From NCBI GenBank assembly GCA_022826825.1, contig JAJDUD010000050.1:45984-109983 (forward strand): DNA of 64,000 nt. Reading direction: 5' to 3'. The notes under the pieces are model-generated. The model was not told the origin of the DNA. It did not search any database and saw only the letters and a program-made list of their open reading frames with translations. Origin of the DNA: Acidobacteriota bacterium (lineage in GTDB: Bacteria; Acidobacteriota; Vicinamibacteria; Marinacidobacterales; Marinacidobacteraceae). The position numbers and the translations under genes are program-made. This document shows, piece after piece, positions 40,789-49,053 of the stretch. Numbering within the stretch: position 1 is the stretch's first letter; each line of letters starts with the position of its first letter.

Positions 40789-42015
40789 TCACAGATACCC
40801 CGCCGGGATCGCCGCCACGTCCTCGGCAAGCAGCACGTCGGTTTTCCGGAGACAGACGACCGCCCCCGGCCCGCGCTCCCGGTCCAGCTTCCCGATCGCT
40901 TTGAAGTGCGCCGCCGCGGACCGGCCGGGCGAGGCGGTCTTCTTGAACTCCACCGGATGGAGGCGGTGATCGCGTTCGATCAGCAGGTCCACCTCGCGCT
41001 GGTCGCGGTCGCGGTAGAACCAAAAGTGCGCCTCCTGGCCTTGATGCCAGTAGCTCTTGAGGATCTCGGTGAACATCCAGGTCTCGAGGATCGCGCCGGA
41101 CATGGCGCCCGCCTCCAGCGTTTCCGGTGAGGACCAGCGCGTGAGATAGGCGCACAGCCCGGTGTCCAGGAAATAGAGCTTCGGTGTCTTGACGAGCCGT
41201 TTGCTGACGTTGGTGTGGTACGGCTGCAATAGATGGATCAGGCCGGAAGTCGCAAGAATCGAGAGCCAGGTCTTCACGGTCTTCTGATCCACTCCGACGT
41301 CGCGCGCCAGACCCGCGTAGTTGACGACCTGACCGGTGCGGGCCGCGGCCGCGCGCAGCAGCCGGGTGAAGGCCAATTCATCGCCGACCCGCGCGAGGTC
41401 GCGCACGTCCCGCTGGATATAGGTCTGGACGTAGGAGCGGTAGAAGTCATCGCGCAACGTGGCGCTCGCGAGGACGGCGCCCGGGAACGCCCCGACCCAG
41501 ATGCGGCGGTACAGATCCATCAGTCCGCCGGCCCGCGCTCCCGAAGCGCGAGCGCCCGCGATCCACTCCGCGGTCGGCAGGAAGGGCACGGTGCGGTCGG
41601 CCCGCCCGTCCACCTCCGCTTGCGAGAAACCCAGGAGATCGAGGATTGCCACGCGGCCGGCCAGCGTCTCCGAGACGCCCCGCATGAGATGGAACTTCTG
41701 CGAACCGGTCAGCCAGTACATGCCGGGCCGGCGCGCGCGGTCCACCTCCAGCTTGAGGTGGCTGAACAACTGCGGGGCGTACTGCACCTCGTCGATCATT
41801 GCCGGCGGCGGATGGGCCTGGAGGAAGAGCGCCGGGTCGCTCTGCGCGAGGTCCCGCTGGTCGAGATCGTCGAGCGATACGGTACGCCGGTCCCCCGAGC
41901 CGCAGTGCTCCAGCAGGGTCGTCTTGCCGACCTGACGCGGCCCCGTCACCAGGACGACGGGAAACGCCCCGGATACCCGCTCGATGGCGCCCGCCAGCGT
42001 TCGCTGCTTGTACAT
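40789..42015 (-). CDS. AAA ATPase with DUF4143 C-terminal domain
   Basis: This is a 408-residue P-loop ATPase of the AAA_14/DUF4143 group, common in mobile or variable regions with unknown role. Walker A is VLVTGPRQVGKTTLLEH near residue 25, and Walker B reads PPAMIDEVQYAPQLF. A Gly-Ser sensor (MYWLTGSQKFHLM) follows. A winged-helix region (VNYAGLARDVGVDQKTVKTW) precedes a restriction-endonuclease-like C-terminal domain (FWFYRDRDQREVDLLIERDH and LHPVEFKKTASPG), which carries D, E and K typical of that fold. ATG 42015 is preferred to TTG 42027. A perfect 10-bp palindrome lies just upstream. A decayed copy of its 5' end is at 45318-45437. Confidence 0.88.
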   Translation of the reverse strand: MYKQRTLAGAIERVSGAFPVVLVTGPRQVGKTTLLEHCGSGDRRTVSLDDLDQRDLAQSDPALFLQAHPPPAMIDEVQYAPQLFSHLKLEVDRARRPGMYWLTGSQKFHLMRGVSETLAGRVAILDLLGFSQAEVDGRADRTVPFLPTAEWIAGARASGARAGGLMDLYRRIWVGAFPGAVLASATLRDDFYRSYVQTYIQRDVRDLARVGDELAFTRLLRAAAARTGQVVNYAGLARDVGVDQKTVKTWLSILATSGLIHLLQPYHTNVSKRLVKTPKLYFLDTGLCAYLTRWSSPETLEAGAMSGAILETWMFTEILKSYWHQGQEAHFWFYRDRDQREVDLLIERDHRLHPVEFKKTASPGRSAAAHFKAIGKLDRERGPGAVVCLRKTDVLLAEDVAAIPAGYL

Positions 42016-42026
42016 GGTGCTCGGCA

Positions 42027-42049
42027 AATATGGAGTACGACTCCATATT
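42027..42049 (-). promoter_or_regulatory. palindromic operator-like site upstream of ATPase gene
   Basis: AATATGGAGT and ACTCCATATT form a perfect 10-bp dyad around ACG, directly upstream of the ATPase start. In the duplicated copy (45440-45462) the dyad is degraded. It may be a binding site for the ATPase's own winged helix or another regulator. Confidence 0.45.
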
Positions 42050-42091
42050 AGCCGAAATGTCTCGGCGGGAGGGCGTTTCGGTAGCGGGTTG

Positions 42092-42341
42092 CTACCGAAC
42101 CCTCCGGACCGGGTTCTCCAGCCGCCCGATTGCCTCCACCTCCGCGCCCACGGTGTCGCCGTCCTCGATGACCATGGCCCCCGGTGTTCCGGTCAGCAGG
42201 ATGTCGCCCGCCTTCCAGGTCATGTCCTCCGAGAAGAACGAGATGAGCTTCTCCGGCGGGTGGGTCATCGCCTCGGCGGGAGCGCTCCGGGCCCGCTCTC
42301 CGTTCAGCAGGGTCGAGGTGCGGACCGCCGGGAGCGATGCG
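42092..42341 (-). pseudogene. C-terminal fragment of FAH-family gene
   Basis: This is about 82 codons matching the end of the intact FAH gene at 45507-46364, from SLPAVRTSTLLNGERARS to GRLENPVRR, ending in TAG. The first ~200 codons and any start are missing. The frame is still open, so the duplication may be fairly recent. Confidence 0.85.
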
Positions 42342-42547
42342 TCTCCTCATCCGGCCGCGGGGTCCGGTCTCGTCACGACGGCACCGTGGGAAGCCTCGGA
42401 TCGTCGCCGGAAATCCTCAGAGCAACAGTAGTGGGCCTCCGACCGGCACGCGCGGTGCTCCGCGCGGCGCACGTCGCAACTCGACCCACCCACACGACCC
42501 GGCGGGCTTTGGGCGCCGACCCGCCTTCCGTGAGTCCGTGATTTCCC
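42342..42547 (+). other. junction and repeat fragments upstream of protease stop
   Basis: After the direct repeat stops, this 206-bp stretch holds a partial inverted-repeat-element end (GCAACAGTAGTGG at 42422-42434) and a family C-like hairpin (GCCTCCGACCGGCACGCGCG). No gene was seen. Confidence 0.5.
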
Positions 42548-44941
42548 TCAGAACGCCCAGCGCCACCCCGCGAGCGCCGCGACCTGCGGCCCCAGCACCT
42601 CGCGGTGTCCGGGCGAGTGACTCCAGAGCGCTCCCAGCCGCAGCTCGCCCAGTGGAAGTGTCCTGGTCCAATGCGCTGCGAGGTCGAGCTGGCGGTTGTC
42701 AGGCGCCAGATTGGCCCGCGCCGAGCGGTAGAGCACCTCACGCCGCTTCGTCCGCGCCGACGGCATCGTCAGCGACGCCCAACCGCGCTCCACGCGGAGC
42801 GGCTGCGATAGCGAAAAGCCGAGCGAGCCGGCCCGCACGAACTTTCGGCTCGCGTGGACCGCGAAGGTACTGGTCATGAGGGGTGAGATCTCCTCGATGA
42901 CGCCGCCTCGCGCCGCGGCGTTCACCACCCCGAACTCCCCGTTCGCGCCAAGACGCCAGCCCCCGATGTCCAGAACCCCGTCCAAGCCCAAGAAGGCGGT
43001 CTCAGCTGAGAAGTTGCCGAAAGCCCCCTGTCCCCGACTGCCGAGCACGGTCTCGCGCTCGTCGATCCATCCGGCCCGGAAGCCCACCGGGAGCCCCCGC
43101 GGAGTCCAGGCAAACGCTGCGCCGGTCGCCGGCATCAGCGGGCGCAACACGCCGGTAGTGAAGGCGGCCGTCGAGATGCTCCCCTGCCGGAAGGCGCTTA
43201 CCATCGCCGCGCCTTCCGCGAGCGCGAGGTGTCCGTTCCCGGCAGCCGTCGGCATTGTCAGGACGGAGGCGCCGACTCCCGGAGTCCTCGGCCCGGTACC
43301 CAGTCCGCCGCGTGCCGGAGCGCCCAAGAAGAACCCCGGCGCCAGAAAGGTCCGGAGGCGCCGGGCAAGTGCGGGCCCGTCCGTGGTTACTGCAAGGTTT
43401 CCGAGGTTGTACCAAAACGGCGCTCCGAAGTCGTCGAGCGCCATGAACTCGGCGTCCCCGAACGCTTCCCCGAACCCATCTCCGAACGCCGCTCCGAGCC
43501 GCAGCCCGCTGGATTGGAGCGACGCATGCGCCCCTGCGCCCACGCCGGTCTCGATCGGTACGCCAAGCACTCCTACCGGGGAGGTGGCGGCCCCGAGATC
43601 CAGCCGGCCGTTGCCGTACACCGCACGGTCCGCGTAGATGCCGGTGTCGTCGGCGGTTCGGAAGAGCCGGCTTACCAGTTCCTCGTTCGAGAGCTGGTCG
43701 CGGAAGAGCTGTTTCATGATGGCCAGTCCGCCCGAAACCATGGGAGCTGCGAACGACGTCCCGTTTAGCCCCCCCTCGTATCCCCTCACCCCGATGCCGC
43801 CCCCGACGGGTCCGAACGAGGCGGCCAGTAGGCCCTCTCCCGGCGCTGCGATACAGAAATCGGCGGCGATACCGCAGCGGTTCGAGAAGTCGGCGATCCC
43901 GCCACCGTCCGGGCTCAACGCCACCACCGCGACGTTATGCCCCCGAAGCTCCTCGAAATAGGCCGCAAGCCCTGCCAGGACGTTGACCGAGCTGGCGTTG
44001 AAGCGGCCCTCCACACAGCCCGGTGTGGCGCTGTCGCAGCTATAGCCGTTCCAGTTCATTGCCGCCCAGACAAGGATCGTCTTCTCCGCGGCGTCCGCCT
44101 GGGCGAGGGCGGCGATCAGCGCGCCGTGGCTCGCTTGCAGGTCCGCCGCCGCGTATTGGGAAATGACGCCCGAGTATCCGATGCTCAGGTTCAGGATGTC
44201 TATCTTCCGGTCGCCGTCCCGCCAGTCGAAGATGTGGCCGAACCTCGCGGCCAGCTTTTGGTCCGTGCGGGCCATGGTTTCGAGTGAGGTCGGCCGGAAG
44301 CTGGGGCCCGCAGTGCCGGTTGGGATGGCGAACACGGCGAGGTCCGCGCCCCAGGCGACCCCGTGGGGCGCGTCGGGGTCGTCCCTCACGCCCGCGAGCA
44401 CGCTCGCCACCGCCGTGCCGTGGGACCAGCGGTCGCCGGACTCGTCCACGGCGCCGTCCAGAAACTCCTCCCGGACGTCCTTGCCGCGGAAGTGAGGGTG
44501 CTCCAGGTCAATACCGGTGTCCATCATGCCGACCGTGACGCCCGCACCCGGCGCGGCATCGGGCCCTTGGAGCAGATTCACATGGCCATACGCGAGGTGG
44601 GCGTTGATCAAGCTGAGGCCCCACTGTCTCCGAAAGCCAATGTAGTTCCCGTATTCGAGGATGCCGAGCTCCGTCACTCTGTAATTGAAATCCTCGGCGG
44701 GCATGCACTCCCCTCGGTAGGTAGCGATGCACACCCCCTCCGGCGGGGCCGGCAACTCCCTGGGTGGCTGCACGGGCGCGTTGGTTGGCGGCGGAGTGGG
44801 CGGCGTCGGCGATGGAGCCGGGGCCGGGGAACCGACGGAGGTACCCGACCGGGTGGTGCACCCCCCCAGCACGGCCAGGACCACGAGCGCGAAAACGCAC
44901 CCGACGCACACTCCTTTCGTGGTTTCAGTCAAGCGGCTCAT
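42548..44941 (-). CDS. subtilisin-like (S8) protease with C-terminal autotransporter-like barrel
   Basis: This 797-residue lipoprotein (lipobox VLGGC) has a Pro-rich linker and an S8 protease domain. The catalytic triad is visible as VGMMDTGIDLEHPHFRG, DRWSHGTAVASVLAGVRDD and NGTSFAAPMVSGGLAIMKQ. The oxyanion Asn is likely in VWAAMNWNGYS. The C-terminal ~280 residues show beta-strand repeats and end AGWRWAF with a terminal Phe, as for NalP-type autotransporter barrels. It is probably displayed on the cell surface. The gene lies alone between two ~435-bp direct repeats, so it is probably acquired. Its upstream 376 bp show no recognised gene. Confidence 0.87.
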   Translation of the reverse strand: MSRLTETTKGVCVGCVFALVVLAVLGGCTTRSGTSVGSPAPAPSPTPPTPPPTNAPVQPPRELPAPPEGVCIATYRGECMPAEDFNYRVTELGILEYGNYIGFRRQWGLSLINAHLAYGHVNLLQGPDAAPGAGVTVGMMDTGIDLEHPHFRGKDVREEFLDGAVDESGDRWSHGTAVASVLAGVRDDPDAPHGVAWGADLAVFAIPTGTAGPSFRPTSLETMARTDQKLAARFGHIFDWRDGDRKIDILNLSIGYSGVISQYAAADLQASHGALIAALAQADAAEKTILVWAAMNWNGYSCDSATPGCVEGRFNASSVNVLAGLAAYFEELRGHNVAVVALSPDGGGIADFSNRCGIAADFCIAAPGEGLLAASFGPVGGGIGVRGYEGGLNGTSFAAPMVSGGLAIMKQLFRDQLSNEELVSRLFRTADDTGIYADRAVYGNGRLDLGAATSPVGVLGVPIETGVGAGAHASLQSSGLRLGAAFGDGFGEAFGDAEFMALDDFGAPFWYNLGNLAVTTDGPALARRLRTFLAPGFFLGAPARGGLGTGPRTPGVGASVLTMPTAAGNGHLALAEGAAMVSAFRQGSISTAAFTTGVLRPLMPATGAAFAWTPRGLPVGFRAGWIDERETVLGSRGQGAFGNFSAETAFLGLDGVLDIGGWRLGANGEFGVVNAAARGGVIEEISPLMTSTFAVHASRKFVRAGSLGFSLSQPLRVERGWASLTMPSARTKRREVLYRSARANLAPDNRQLDLAAHWTRTLPLGELRLGALWSHSPGHREVLGPQVAALAGWRWAF

Positions 44942-45317
44942 CGGCAGGTCGGACGGTTCTTCTCGGATTCGGCGAGCGACCGCGCCTCGGGGAAGAGGGA
45001 CCAGAAGGTAAAGAGGGCGTCGGCGGCAAACATTCCAAACGGGACCAGGGTTTCACTCTCCAAGGAACCCCTTCTGTTGTCGCAACGCCAGACCCCCGTA
45101 TGCCACTGACGGGAGCCGTGGGGCTCGCTGGCACCGCCAGCGGTGAGTCTTCAAACCAGGAAAGAAAGAAGGACAAGGAAGCGACCACCCCGGTGCGTCG
45201 TGAGAGCAGCAGCACCAAGAATCACGCTAACAGAAACTAGCGCGACCGGACAGCGCCAAATCGGCGCAATACAGGGACCCTTGTGTGACTTCAGATGCGG
45301 CGTGCCTGAGTTGCTTT
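44942..45317 (+). other. upstream region of S8 protease gene
   Basis: This is 376 bp of mixed composition, less GC rich than neighbouring coding DNA. It contains CGCTGGCACCGCCAGCG, a short inverted repeat near 45127-45143. No gene or clear promoter was recognised. It forms the right edge of the unique cargo between the direct repeats. Confidence 0.45.
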
Positions 45318-45437
45318 CTCCAGCAGGGTCGTATTGCCGACCTGAGGCGGCCCCGTCAACAGGGCCACGGGGAACACCCCGGAAACCCGCTCGACGGTGC
45401 TTGCCAGCGTTCGCTGCTTGTACAAATGGTTTTCGGC
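45318..45437 (-). pseudogene. 5' fragment of DUF4143 ATPase gene
   Basis: The minus strand reads YKQRTLASTVERVSGVFPVA then LLTGPPQVGNTTLLE. It corresponds to the first ~40 residues of the ATPase at 40789-42015, but the Walker A Lys is replaced by Asn (GPRQVGKTT to GPPQVGNTT). The ATG is lost and the upstream dyad is eroded. Clearly non-functional. Confidence 0.85.
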
Positions 45438-45756
45438 AGATATGGAGAGACACTCCACATTAGCCGGCGCCGAGTCCCTGTCGGAAAGCGTTTGGGTCGC
45501 GGGTTGTTAGCCAAGCCGCCGGACCGGGTTCTCCAGCCGCCCGATCTCCTCCACCTCCGCGCCCACGGTGTCGCCGTCCTCGATGACCATCGCGCCCGGC
45601 GTTCCGGTCAGCAGGATGTCGCCCGCCTTCCAGGTCATGTCTTCCGAGAAGAACGAGATGAGCTTCTCCGGCGGGTGGGTCATCGCCTCGACGGGGGCGC
45701 TCCGGGCCCGCTCTCCGTTCAGCAGGGTCGAGGTGCGGACCGCCGGGAGCGATGCG
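45318..45756 (+). repeat. direct repeat copy 2 flanking the S8 protease island
   Basis: This ~439-bp segment matches 41908-42341. It contains the 3' part of the intact FAH gene plus a decayed ATPase 5' end. The FAH part differs from copy 1 at few positions. The ATPase part differs at many. Confidence 0.85.
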
Positions 45757-46364
45757 CGGGTCGCCACCTCGTCGGGGGTGACGAGGCAGGGGCCGAGGCT
45801 CAGGAACGTGTCGAAGCTCTTCGCCCGGGTCAGGAACCGCGGGTTCTGCCGGAGGATGTCCTCGGCGGTCATGTCCACCGCGAGCGTGCAGGCGCCGACC
45901 GCCGACCACGCGTCTTCCGGGGCGATGTCCTGTCCCGGCCGGCCCAGCACGAGCACCAGTTCGCCCTCGCCGGTGACCCGCCGCGACGCCCGGGGCAGGC
46001 GGACCGTGTCGCCCGGGCCGATGATGGAGGCGTTCGGCCGCATGAACCCGACGGGCGTCGGCGTGGTCTTCGCGTCGAGATCGGCGGCGTGGGCGCGGTA
46101 GTTGAGTCCGATGCACCAGATCTTGGGGGGACGCACCAGCGGCGCCAGCAGGTCCGCGTCCTCCAGCCGGAGCCCGCCGGAGGCGTCCGTCCCCTCCGCG
46201 GCCGCGGCGAGGGCCGGGAGCCGGCCGCGCTGCACGACCTCGTCGAGGTCCCCGGGGTCGGCCGGGGCGAGCTCCGGGGCCAGGGCCCGGATCGGCAGCA
46301 GCCGGCCCCCGATGAGGACTCCGGCCTCGGCGCCGGAGGGCGTGGCGTAGCGGTAAAGACGCAT
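45507..46364 (-). CDS. fumarylacetoacetate hydrolase (FAH) family protein
   Basis: This is a 285-residue FAH-superfamily enzyme. The N-terminal part (LYRYATPSGAEAGVLIGGRL) leads into the catalytic barrel with PPKIWCIGLNYRAHAADLD. VTGEGELVLVLGRPGQDI (metal Glu) and GDILLTGTPGAMVIEDGDTV follow. Members hydrolyse C-C bonds, decarboxylate oxaloacetate or isomerise pathway intermediates. The true substrate is unknown. The start is divergent from the LarA homologue with only 22 bp between them. A TATTCT box lies 6 nt upstream on its strand (+ strand 46371-46376). Its last 250 bp are duplicated at 42092-42341. Confidence 0.88.
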   Translation of the reverse strand: MRLYRYATPSGAEAGVLIGGRLLPIRALAPELAPADPGDLDEVVQRGRLPALAAAAEGTDASGGLRLEDADLLAPLVRPPKIWCIGLNYRAHAADLDAKTTPTPVGFMRPNASIIGPGDTVRLPRASRRVTGEGELVLVLGRPGQDIAPEDAWSAVGACTLAVDMTAEDILRQNPRFLTRAKSFDTFLSLGPCLVTPDEVATRASLPAVRTSTLLNGERARSAPVEAMTHPPEKLISFFSEDMTWKAGDILLTGTPGAMVIEDGDTVGAEVEEIGRLENPVRRLG

Positions 46365-46369
46365 CCGGC

Positions 46370-46376
46370 GAGAATA
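46370..46376. promoter_or_regulatory. bidirectional -10-like box, FAH/larA
   Basis: GAGAATA: on the minus strand TATTCT is 6 nt before the FAH ATG. On the plus strand GAGAAT is 11 nt before the larA GTG. The same 8-mer, GAGAATAC, occurs in the penicillin-acylase/barrel divergent spacer at 51440-51447 in the other orientation. Confidence 0.35.
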
Positions 46377-46386
46377 CGCGGAAGCC

Positions 46387-47655
46387 GTGCGGATCCCACT
46401 CGACTACGGAGAGACCGGGCTCGACCTCGCGCTCCCCGCCGCCGCCGAAGAACGGACGACCGTCATCCGGCCCCGTTTCCCCGCTCCGGTTCCGTCCGCT
46501 GAAGAGGCGATCGTGCGGGCGCTCCGGGTCCCGGACGCCGGCCCGCCGCTCGCGGAGCGCGTCCCGGCGGGCGCCACGGTGGCCATCTCGGTGTGCGATC
46601 CCACGAGGGCCCAGCCCCGGATTCCCATGCTGCGGGCCATCCTCGAAGAGATCCCGACCCCTCTCGAACGGGTGACGCTGCTTGTCGCCACCGGCACCCA
46701 CCGGCCCGCGACGCCGGCCGAACTCGAGGCGATGTTCGGAAGCGAGCTGCTCGCGGCCTGCGAGGTCGTGAACCACCGCTGCCGGGACGCATCCGAACTC
46801 GTCCGGCTTCCGGACACCGGGGCCGGCGTTCCGGTGCTGCTCAACCGCCGCTTCCTCGAAGCCGACGTCCGGATCACCACCGGCTTCGTTGAGCCGCACT
46901 TCTTCGCCGGCTTCTCCGGCGGGCCGAAGATGGTGGCGCCGGGGCTCGCCGGCATGGAGACGATCCTGGTGCTGCACGACGAGGCGCGCATCGGGCACCC
47001 GCGCGCGGTTTTCGGGATCACCGAGGGCAATCCCGTCCACGACGACGTGCGGGCGATTGCGCGTCAGGTGGGCGTGGACTTCGGGCTCGACGTGCTGCTC
47101 GACGGCGACAAGCGGATCACCGGGGTCTTCGGAGGCGACCTGCTCGAGGAGCACGCCCGCGCGTGCGTCCGTTCGCACGAAGAGGCGATGTGTCCGGTGG
47201 AGCAGCCGTTCGAGGTCGTGGTGGCCACGAACTCCGGCTACCCGCTCGACCAGAACCTCTACCAGGCGGTCAAGGGGATGTCCGCCGCGGAACGGATCGT
47301 CGGGACCGGCGGGGCGATCTTCTGCGCCGCCGAGTGCCGGGACGGCATTCCGGACGAGGGGGCCTACGCCCGGGCGCTCCGCGCGGGCGGCACCCTGGCC
47401 GAGGTCCGGGCGGCGCTCGCCGCCGCCCCGGTCCGGCGTCCCGACGACTGGCAGATCCAGGTCCACTGCCGCATCCTGGAGCGGGCGAGCGTCGGGCTCT
47501 GTTCGTCGCTCTCCGAGGAGACGGTGCGGGCCGCGCACCTCGAGCCGGTCGCGGACCTGTCGCTCGCCTGCCGGGAGGCGCTCGGGGCGGCGGGGGAGGG
47601 GGCGCGGCTCGCCATCCTGCCGCACGGCCCGGTGACGATTCCCTACCTCCGCTGA
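46387..47655 (+). CDS. LarA-family racemase/epimerase, nickel-pincer enzyme
   Basis: This is a 422-residue member of the lactate racemase (LarA, DUF2088) family, which uses a nickel pincer nucleotide. Diagnostic blocks are LVATGTHRPATPAELEAMFG (catalytic His), GFVEPHFFAGFSGGPKMVAP (His and cofactor-linked Lys) and VLHDEARIGHPRAVFGIT (His). The set is complete, so it is likely active. The substrate may be lactate or another 2-hydroxyacid, as LarA homologues act on many. LarC is encoded at 21650-22831. LarB and LarE are not in the window. GTG 46387 is the first start in frame. Confidence 0.88.
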   Translation: MRIPLDYGETGLDLALPAAAEERTTVIRPRFPAPVPSAEEAIVRALRVPDAGPPLAERVPAGATVAISVCDPTRAQPRIPMLRAILEEIPTPLERVTLLVATGTHRPATPAELEAMFGSELLAACEVVNHRCRDASELVRLPDTGAGVPVLLNRRFLEADVRITTGFVEPHFFAGFSGGPKMVAPGLAGMETILVLHDEARIGHPRAVFGITEGNPVHDDVRAIARQVGVDFGLDVLLDGDKRITGVFGGDLLEEHARACVRSHEEAMCPVEQPFEVVVATNSGYPLDQNLYQAVKGMSAAERIVGTGGAIFCAAECRDGIPDEGAYARALRAGGTLAEVRAALAAAPVRRPDDWQIQVHCRILERASVGLCSSLSEETVRAAHLEPVADLSLACREALGAAGEGARLAILPHGPVTIPYLR

Positions 47656-47757
47656 TCGGCCCGCCGCGGTTCCCCGGAGCCCGTCCACCCGACCCCGCTC
47701 CGGCGACATGTACCGGCCAGCCGGCCCCGCTCCAGCGACATGTAGGCGTGCGGCAGC

Positions 47758-47960
47758 GGAGCGCCGGTCTCCGACCGGCATCGCGGCCGCAGGCCGCGAC
47801 ACTCCGGCGCCGTCGCGGAAACCCGAAACAAAGACGGCGAAGCGACGTACGCGCGCAGTTGTCGCCGCGCCATTCCCCCTGGCGAGGGCGCCATGCGGCA
47901 GAAGGAAGCCCTGGAGTTTCGCCCGCTGCGCGGGCGATGCCGGTCGGAGACCGGCGCTCC
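47758..47960 (-). repeat. palindromic element family A, copy 4, inserted in satellite
   Basis: This 203-bp copy is in reverse orientation relative to copy 1. Its ends are GGAGCGCCGGTCTCCGACCG and the inverse at 47941-47960. The core shares ACCCGAAACAAAGACGGCGA and GCGCCATTCCC with copy 1 (reverse complement). It splits the satellite into 2 and 13 units. Confidence 0.8.
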
Positions 47961-48905
47961 ACTGCCGTGCGCGCTTCGGGCGGATTGCATTTTCACGCCA
48001 ACTGGCGCGCCGCGCAGGCCGCAGCCTCACCCGCCGGAACGGCTACAAGCACAGAATCGGCTCCAGCGACATGTACCTGCCGCAGAACCAGCTACTGCGA
48101 TATGTGACCCGTCAGCCGATCCCGCTCCAACGACATGTGCCTCCCGGAGGACCCGCTACTGCGACATGTGACGGGCCAGCCGGCCCTGCTCCAGCGACAT
48201 GTATCTCCCGCGGGACCGGCTACTGCGACATGTGGGTGGCCAGCCGGCCCCGCTCCAGCGACATGTACCTCGCGTGGGACCCGCTACTGCGACATGTGAC
48301 GGACCCGCCGACCCCGCTCCAGCGACATGTGCCTCCCGGAGGACGGGCTACTGCGACATGTGACGGGCCCGAGACCCCGCTTCAGCGACATGTACCTCGC
48401 GCGGGACGGGCTACAGCGACATGTGACCGGCCAGCCGACCCCGCTCCAGCGACATGTACCTGCCGGAGGACCGGCTACTGCGACATGTGACCGGCCAGCC
48501 GGCCCTGCTCCAGCGACATGTTCTTCCCGGAGGACCTGCTACTGCGACATGTGGCGGGCCAGCCGGCCCTGCTCCAGCGACATGTACCTGCCGGAGGACC
48601 AGCTACTGCGACATGTGACCGGCCATCCGGCCCTGCTCCAGCGACATGTACCTCCCGGAGGACCTGCTACTGCGACATGTGATTGGCCCGCCGGCGCCGC
48701 TCCAGCGACATGTGCCTCCGGTGGGACGCGCTACTGCGACATGTGACTGACCCGCGGACACCGCTCCAGCGACATGTACCTGCCGGAGGACCGGCTACTG
48801 CGACATGTGGCTAGTCAGCCGGCCCTGCTCCAGCGACATGTGCCTTCCGTGGGACGCGCTACTGCGACATGTGACGGACCCGCCGACCCGAATCGACTCC
48901 CCTCT

Positions 48906-48967
48906 CCAAGAGACACGGTGCGTAAAAGTGGATGTCTCCCAACTGCGCAGAAGTGGGTGTCTCTTGG
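48906..48967 (+). mobile_element. 62-bp inverted-repeat element in satellite
   Basis: CCAAGAGACAC and GTGTCTCTTGG are perfect 11-bp inverted ends. Inside, TGCGTAAAAGTGGATGTCTC and TGCGCAGAAGTGGGTGTCTC repeat 25 bp apart. It could be a minimal non-autonomous insertion remnant. Confidence 0.55.
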
Positions 48968-49053
48968 CCCGCGGGACGGGCTACTGCGACATGTGCCTGG
49001 TCAGCGTGCGCCGGTTGGCCTGATCCCGCCGTTTCCGGGACGGTCGGCACCGC

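Larger units (their letters stand above)
41908..42341 (+). repeat. direct repeat copy 1 flanking the S8 protease island
   Basis: This ~434-bp segment matches 45318-45756 with scattered differences. It contains the 5' end of the intact ATPase gene plus the last ~82 codons of a FAH gene. The match begins at CTCCAGCAGGGTCGT and ends abruptly after GGGAGCGATGCG. Confidence 0.85.
47697..48999 (+). repeat. 64-bp satellite array with 11-bp cores every 31/33 bp
   Basis: Thirteen units start at 48060, 48124, 48188, 48252, 48316, 48379, 48443, 48507, 48571, 48635, 48699, 48763 and 48827. Eleven of the twelve spacings are 64 bp and one is 63. Each unit has two same-strand cores, CAGCGACATGT and CTGCGACATGT, about 31 and 33 bp apart. 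Two further half-units at 47697 and 47729 are cut off by a family A insertion (47758-47960). A 62-bp element (48906-48967) interrupts the other end. No gene occupies this 1.3 kb. Confidence 0.9.

Noticed and set aside
42092..42341. Functional second FAH gene
   Set aside because: Only the last ~82 codons are present, without catalytic parts or start.
48059..48890. Protein-coding reading frames through the satellite
   Set aside because: Open frames shift every 64 bp, exist in several frames at once and have no start signal or known domain.
47697..48999. CRISPR array
   Set aside because: Repeats are only 11-bp cores in a 64-bp tandem unit, linkers are similar to each other rather than unique, and no cas genes were seen.
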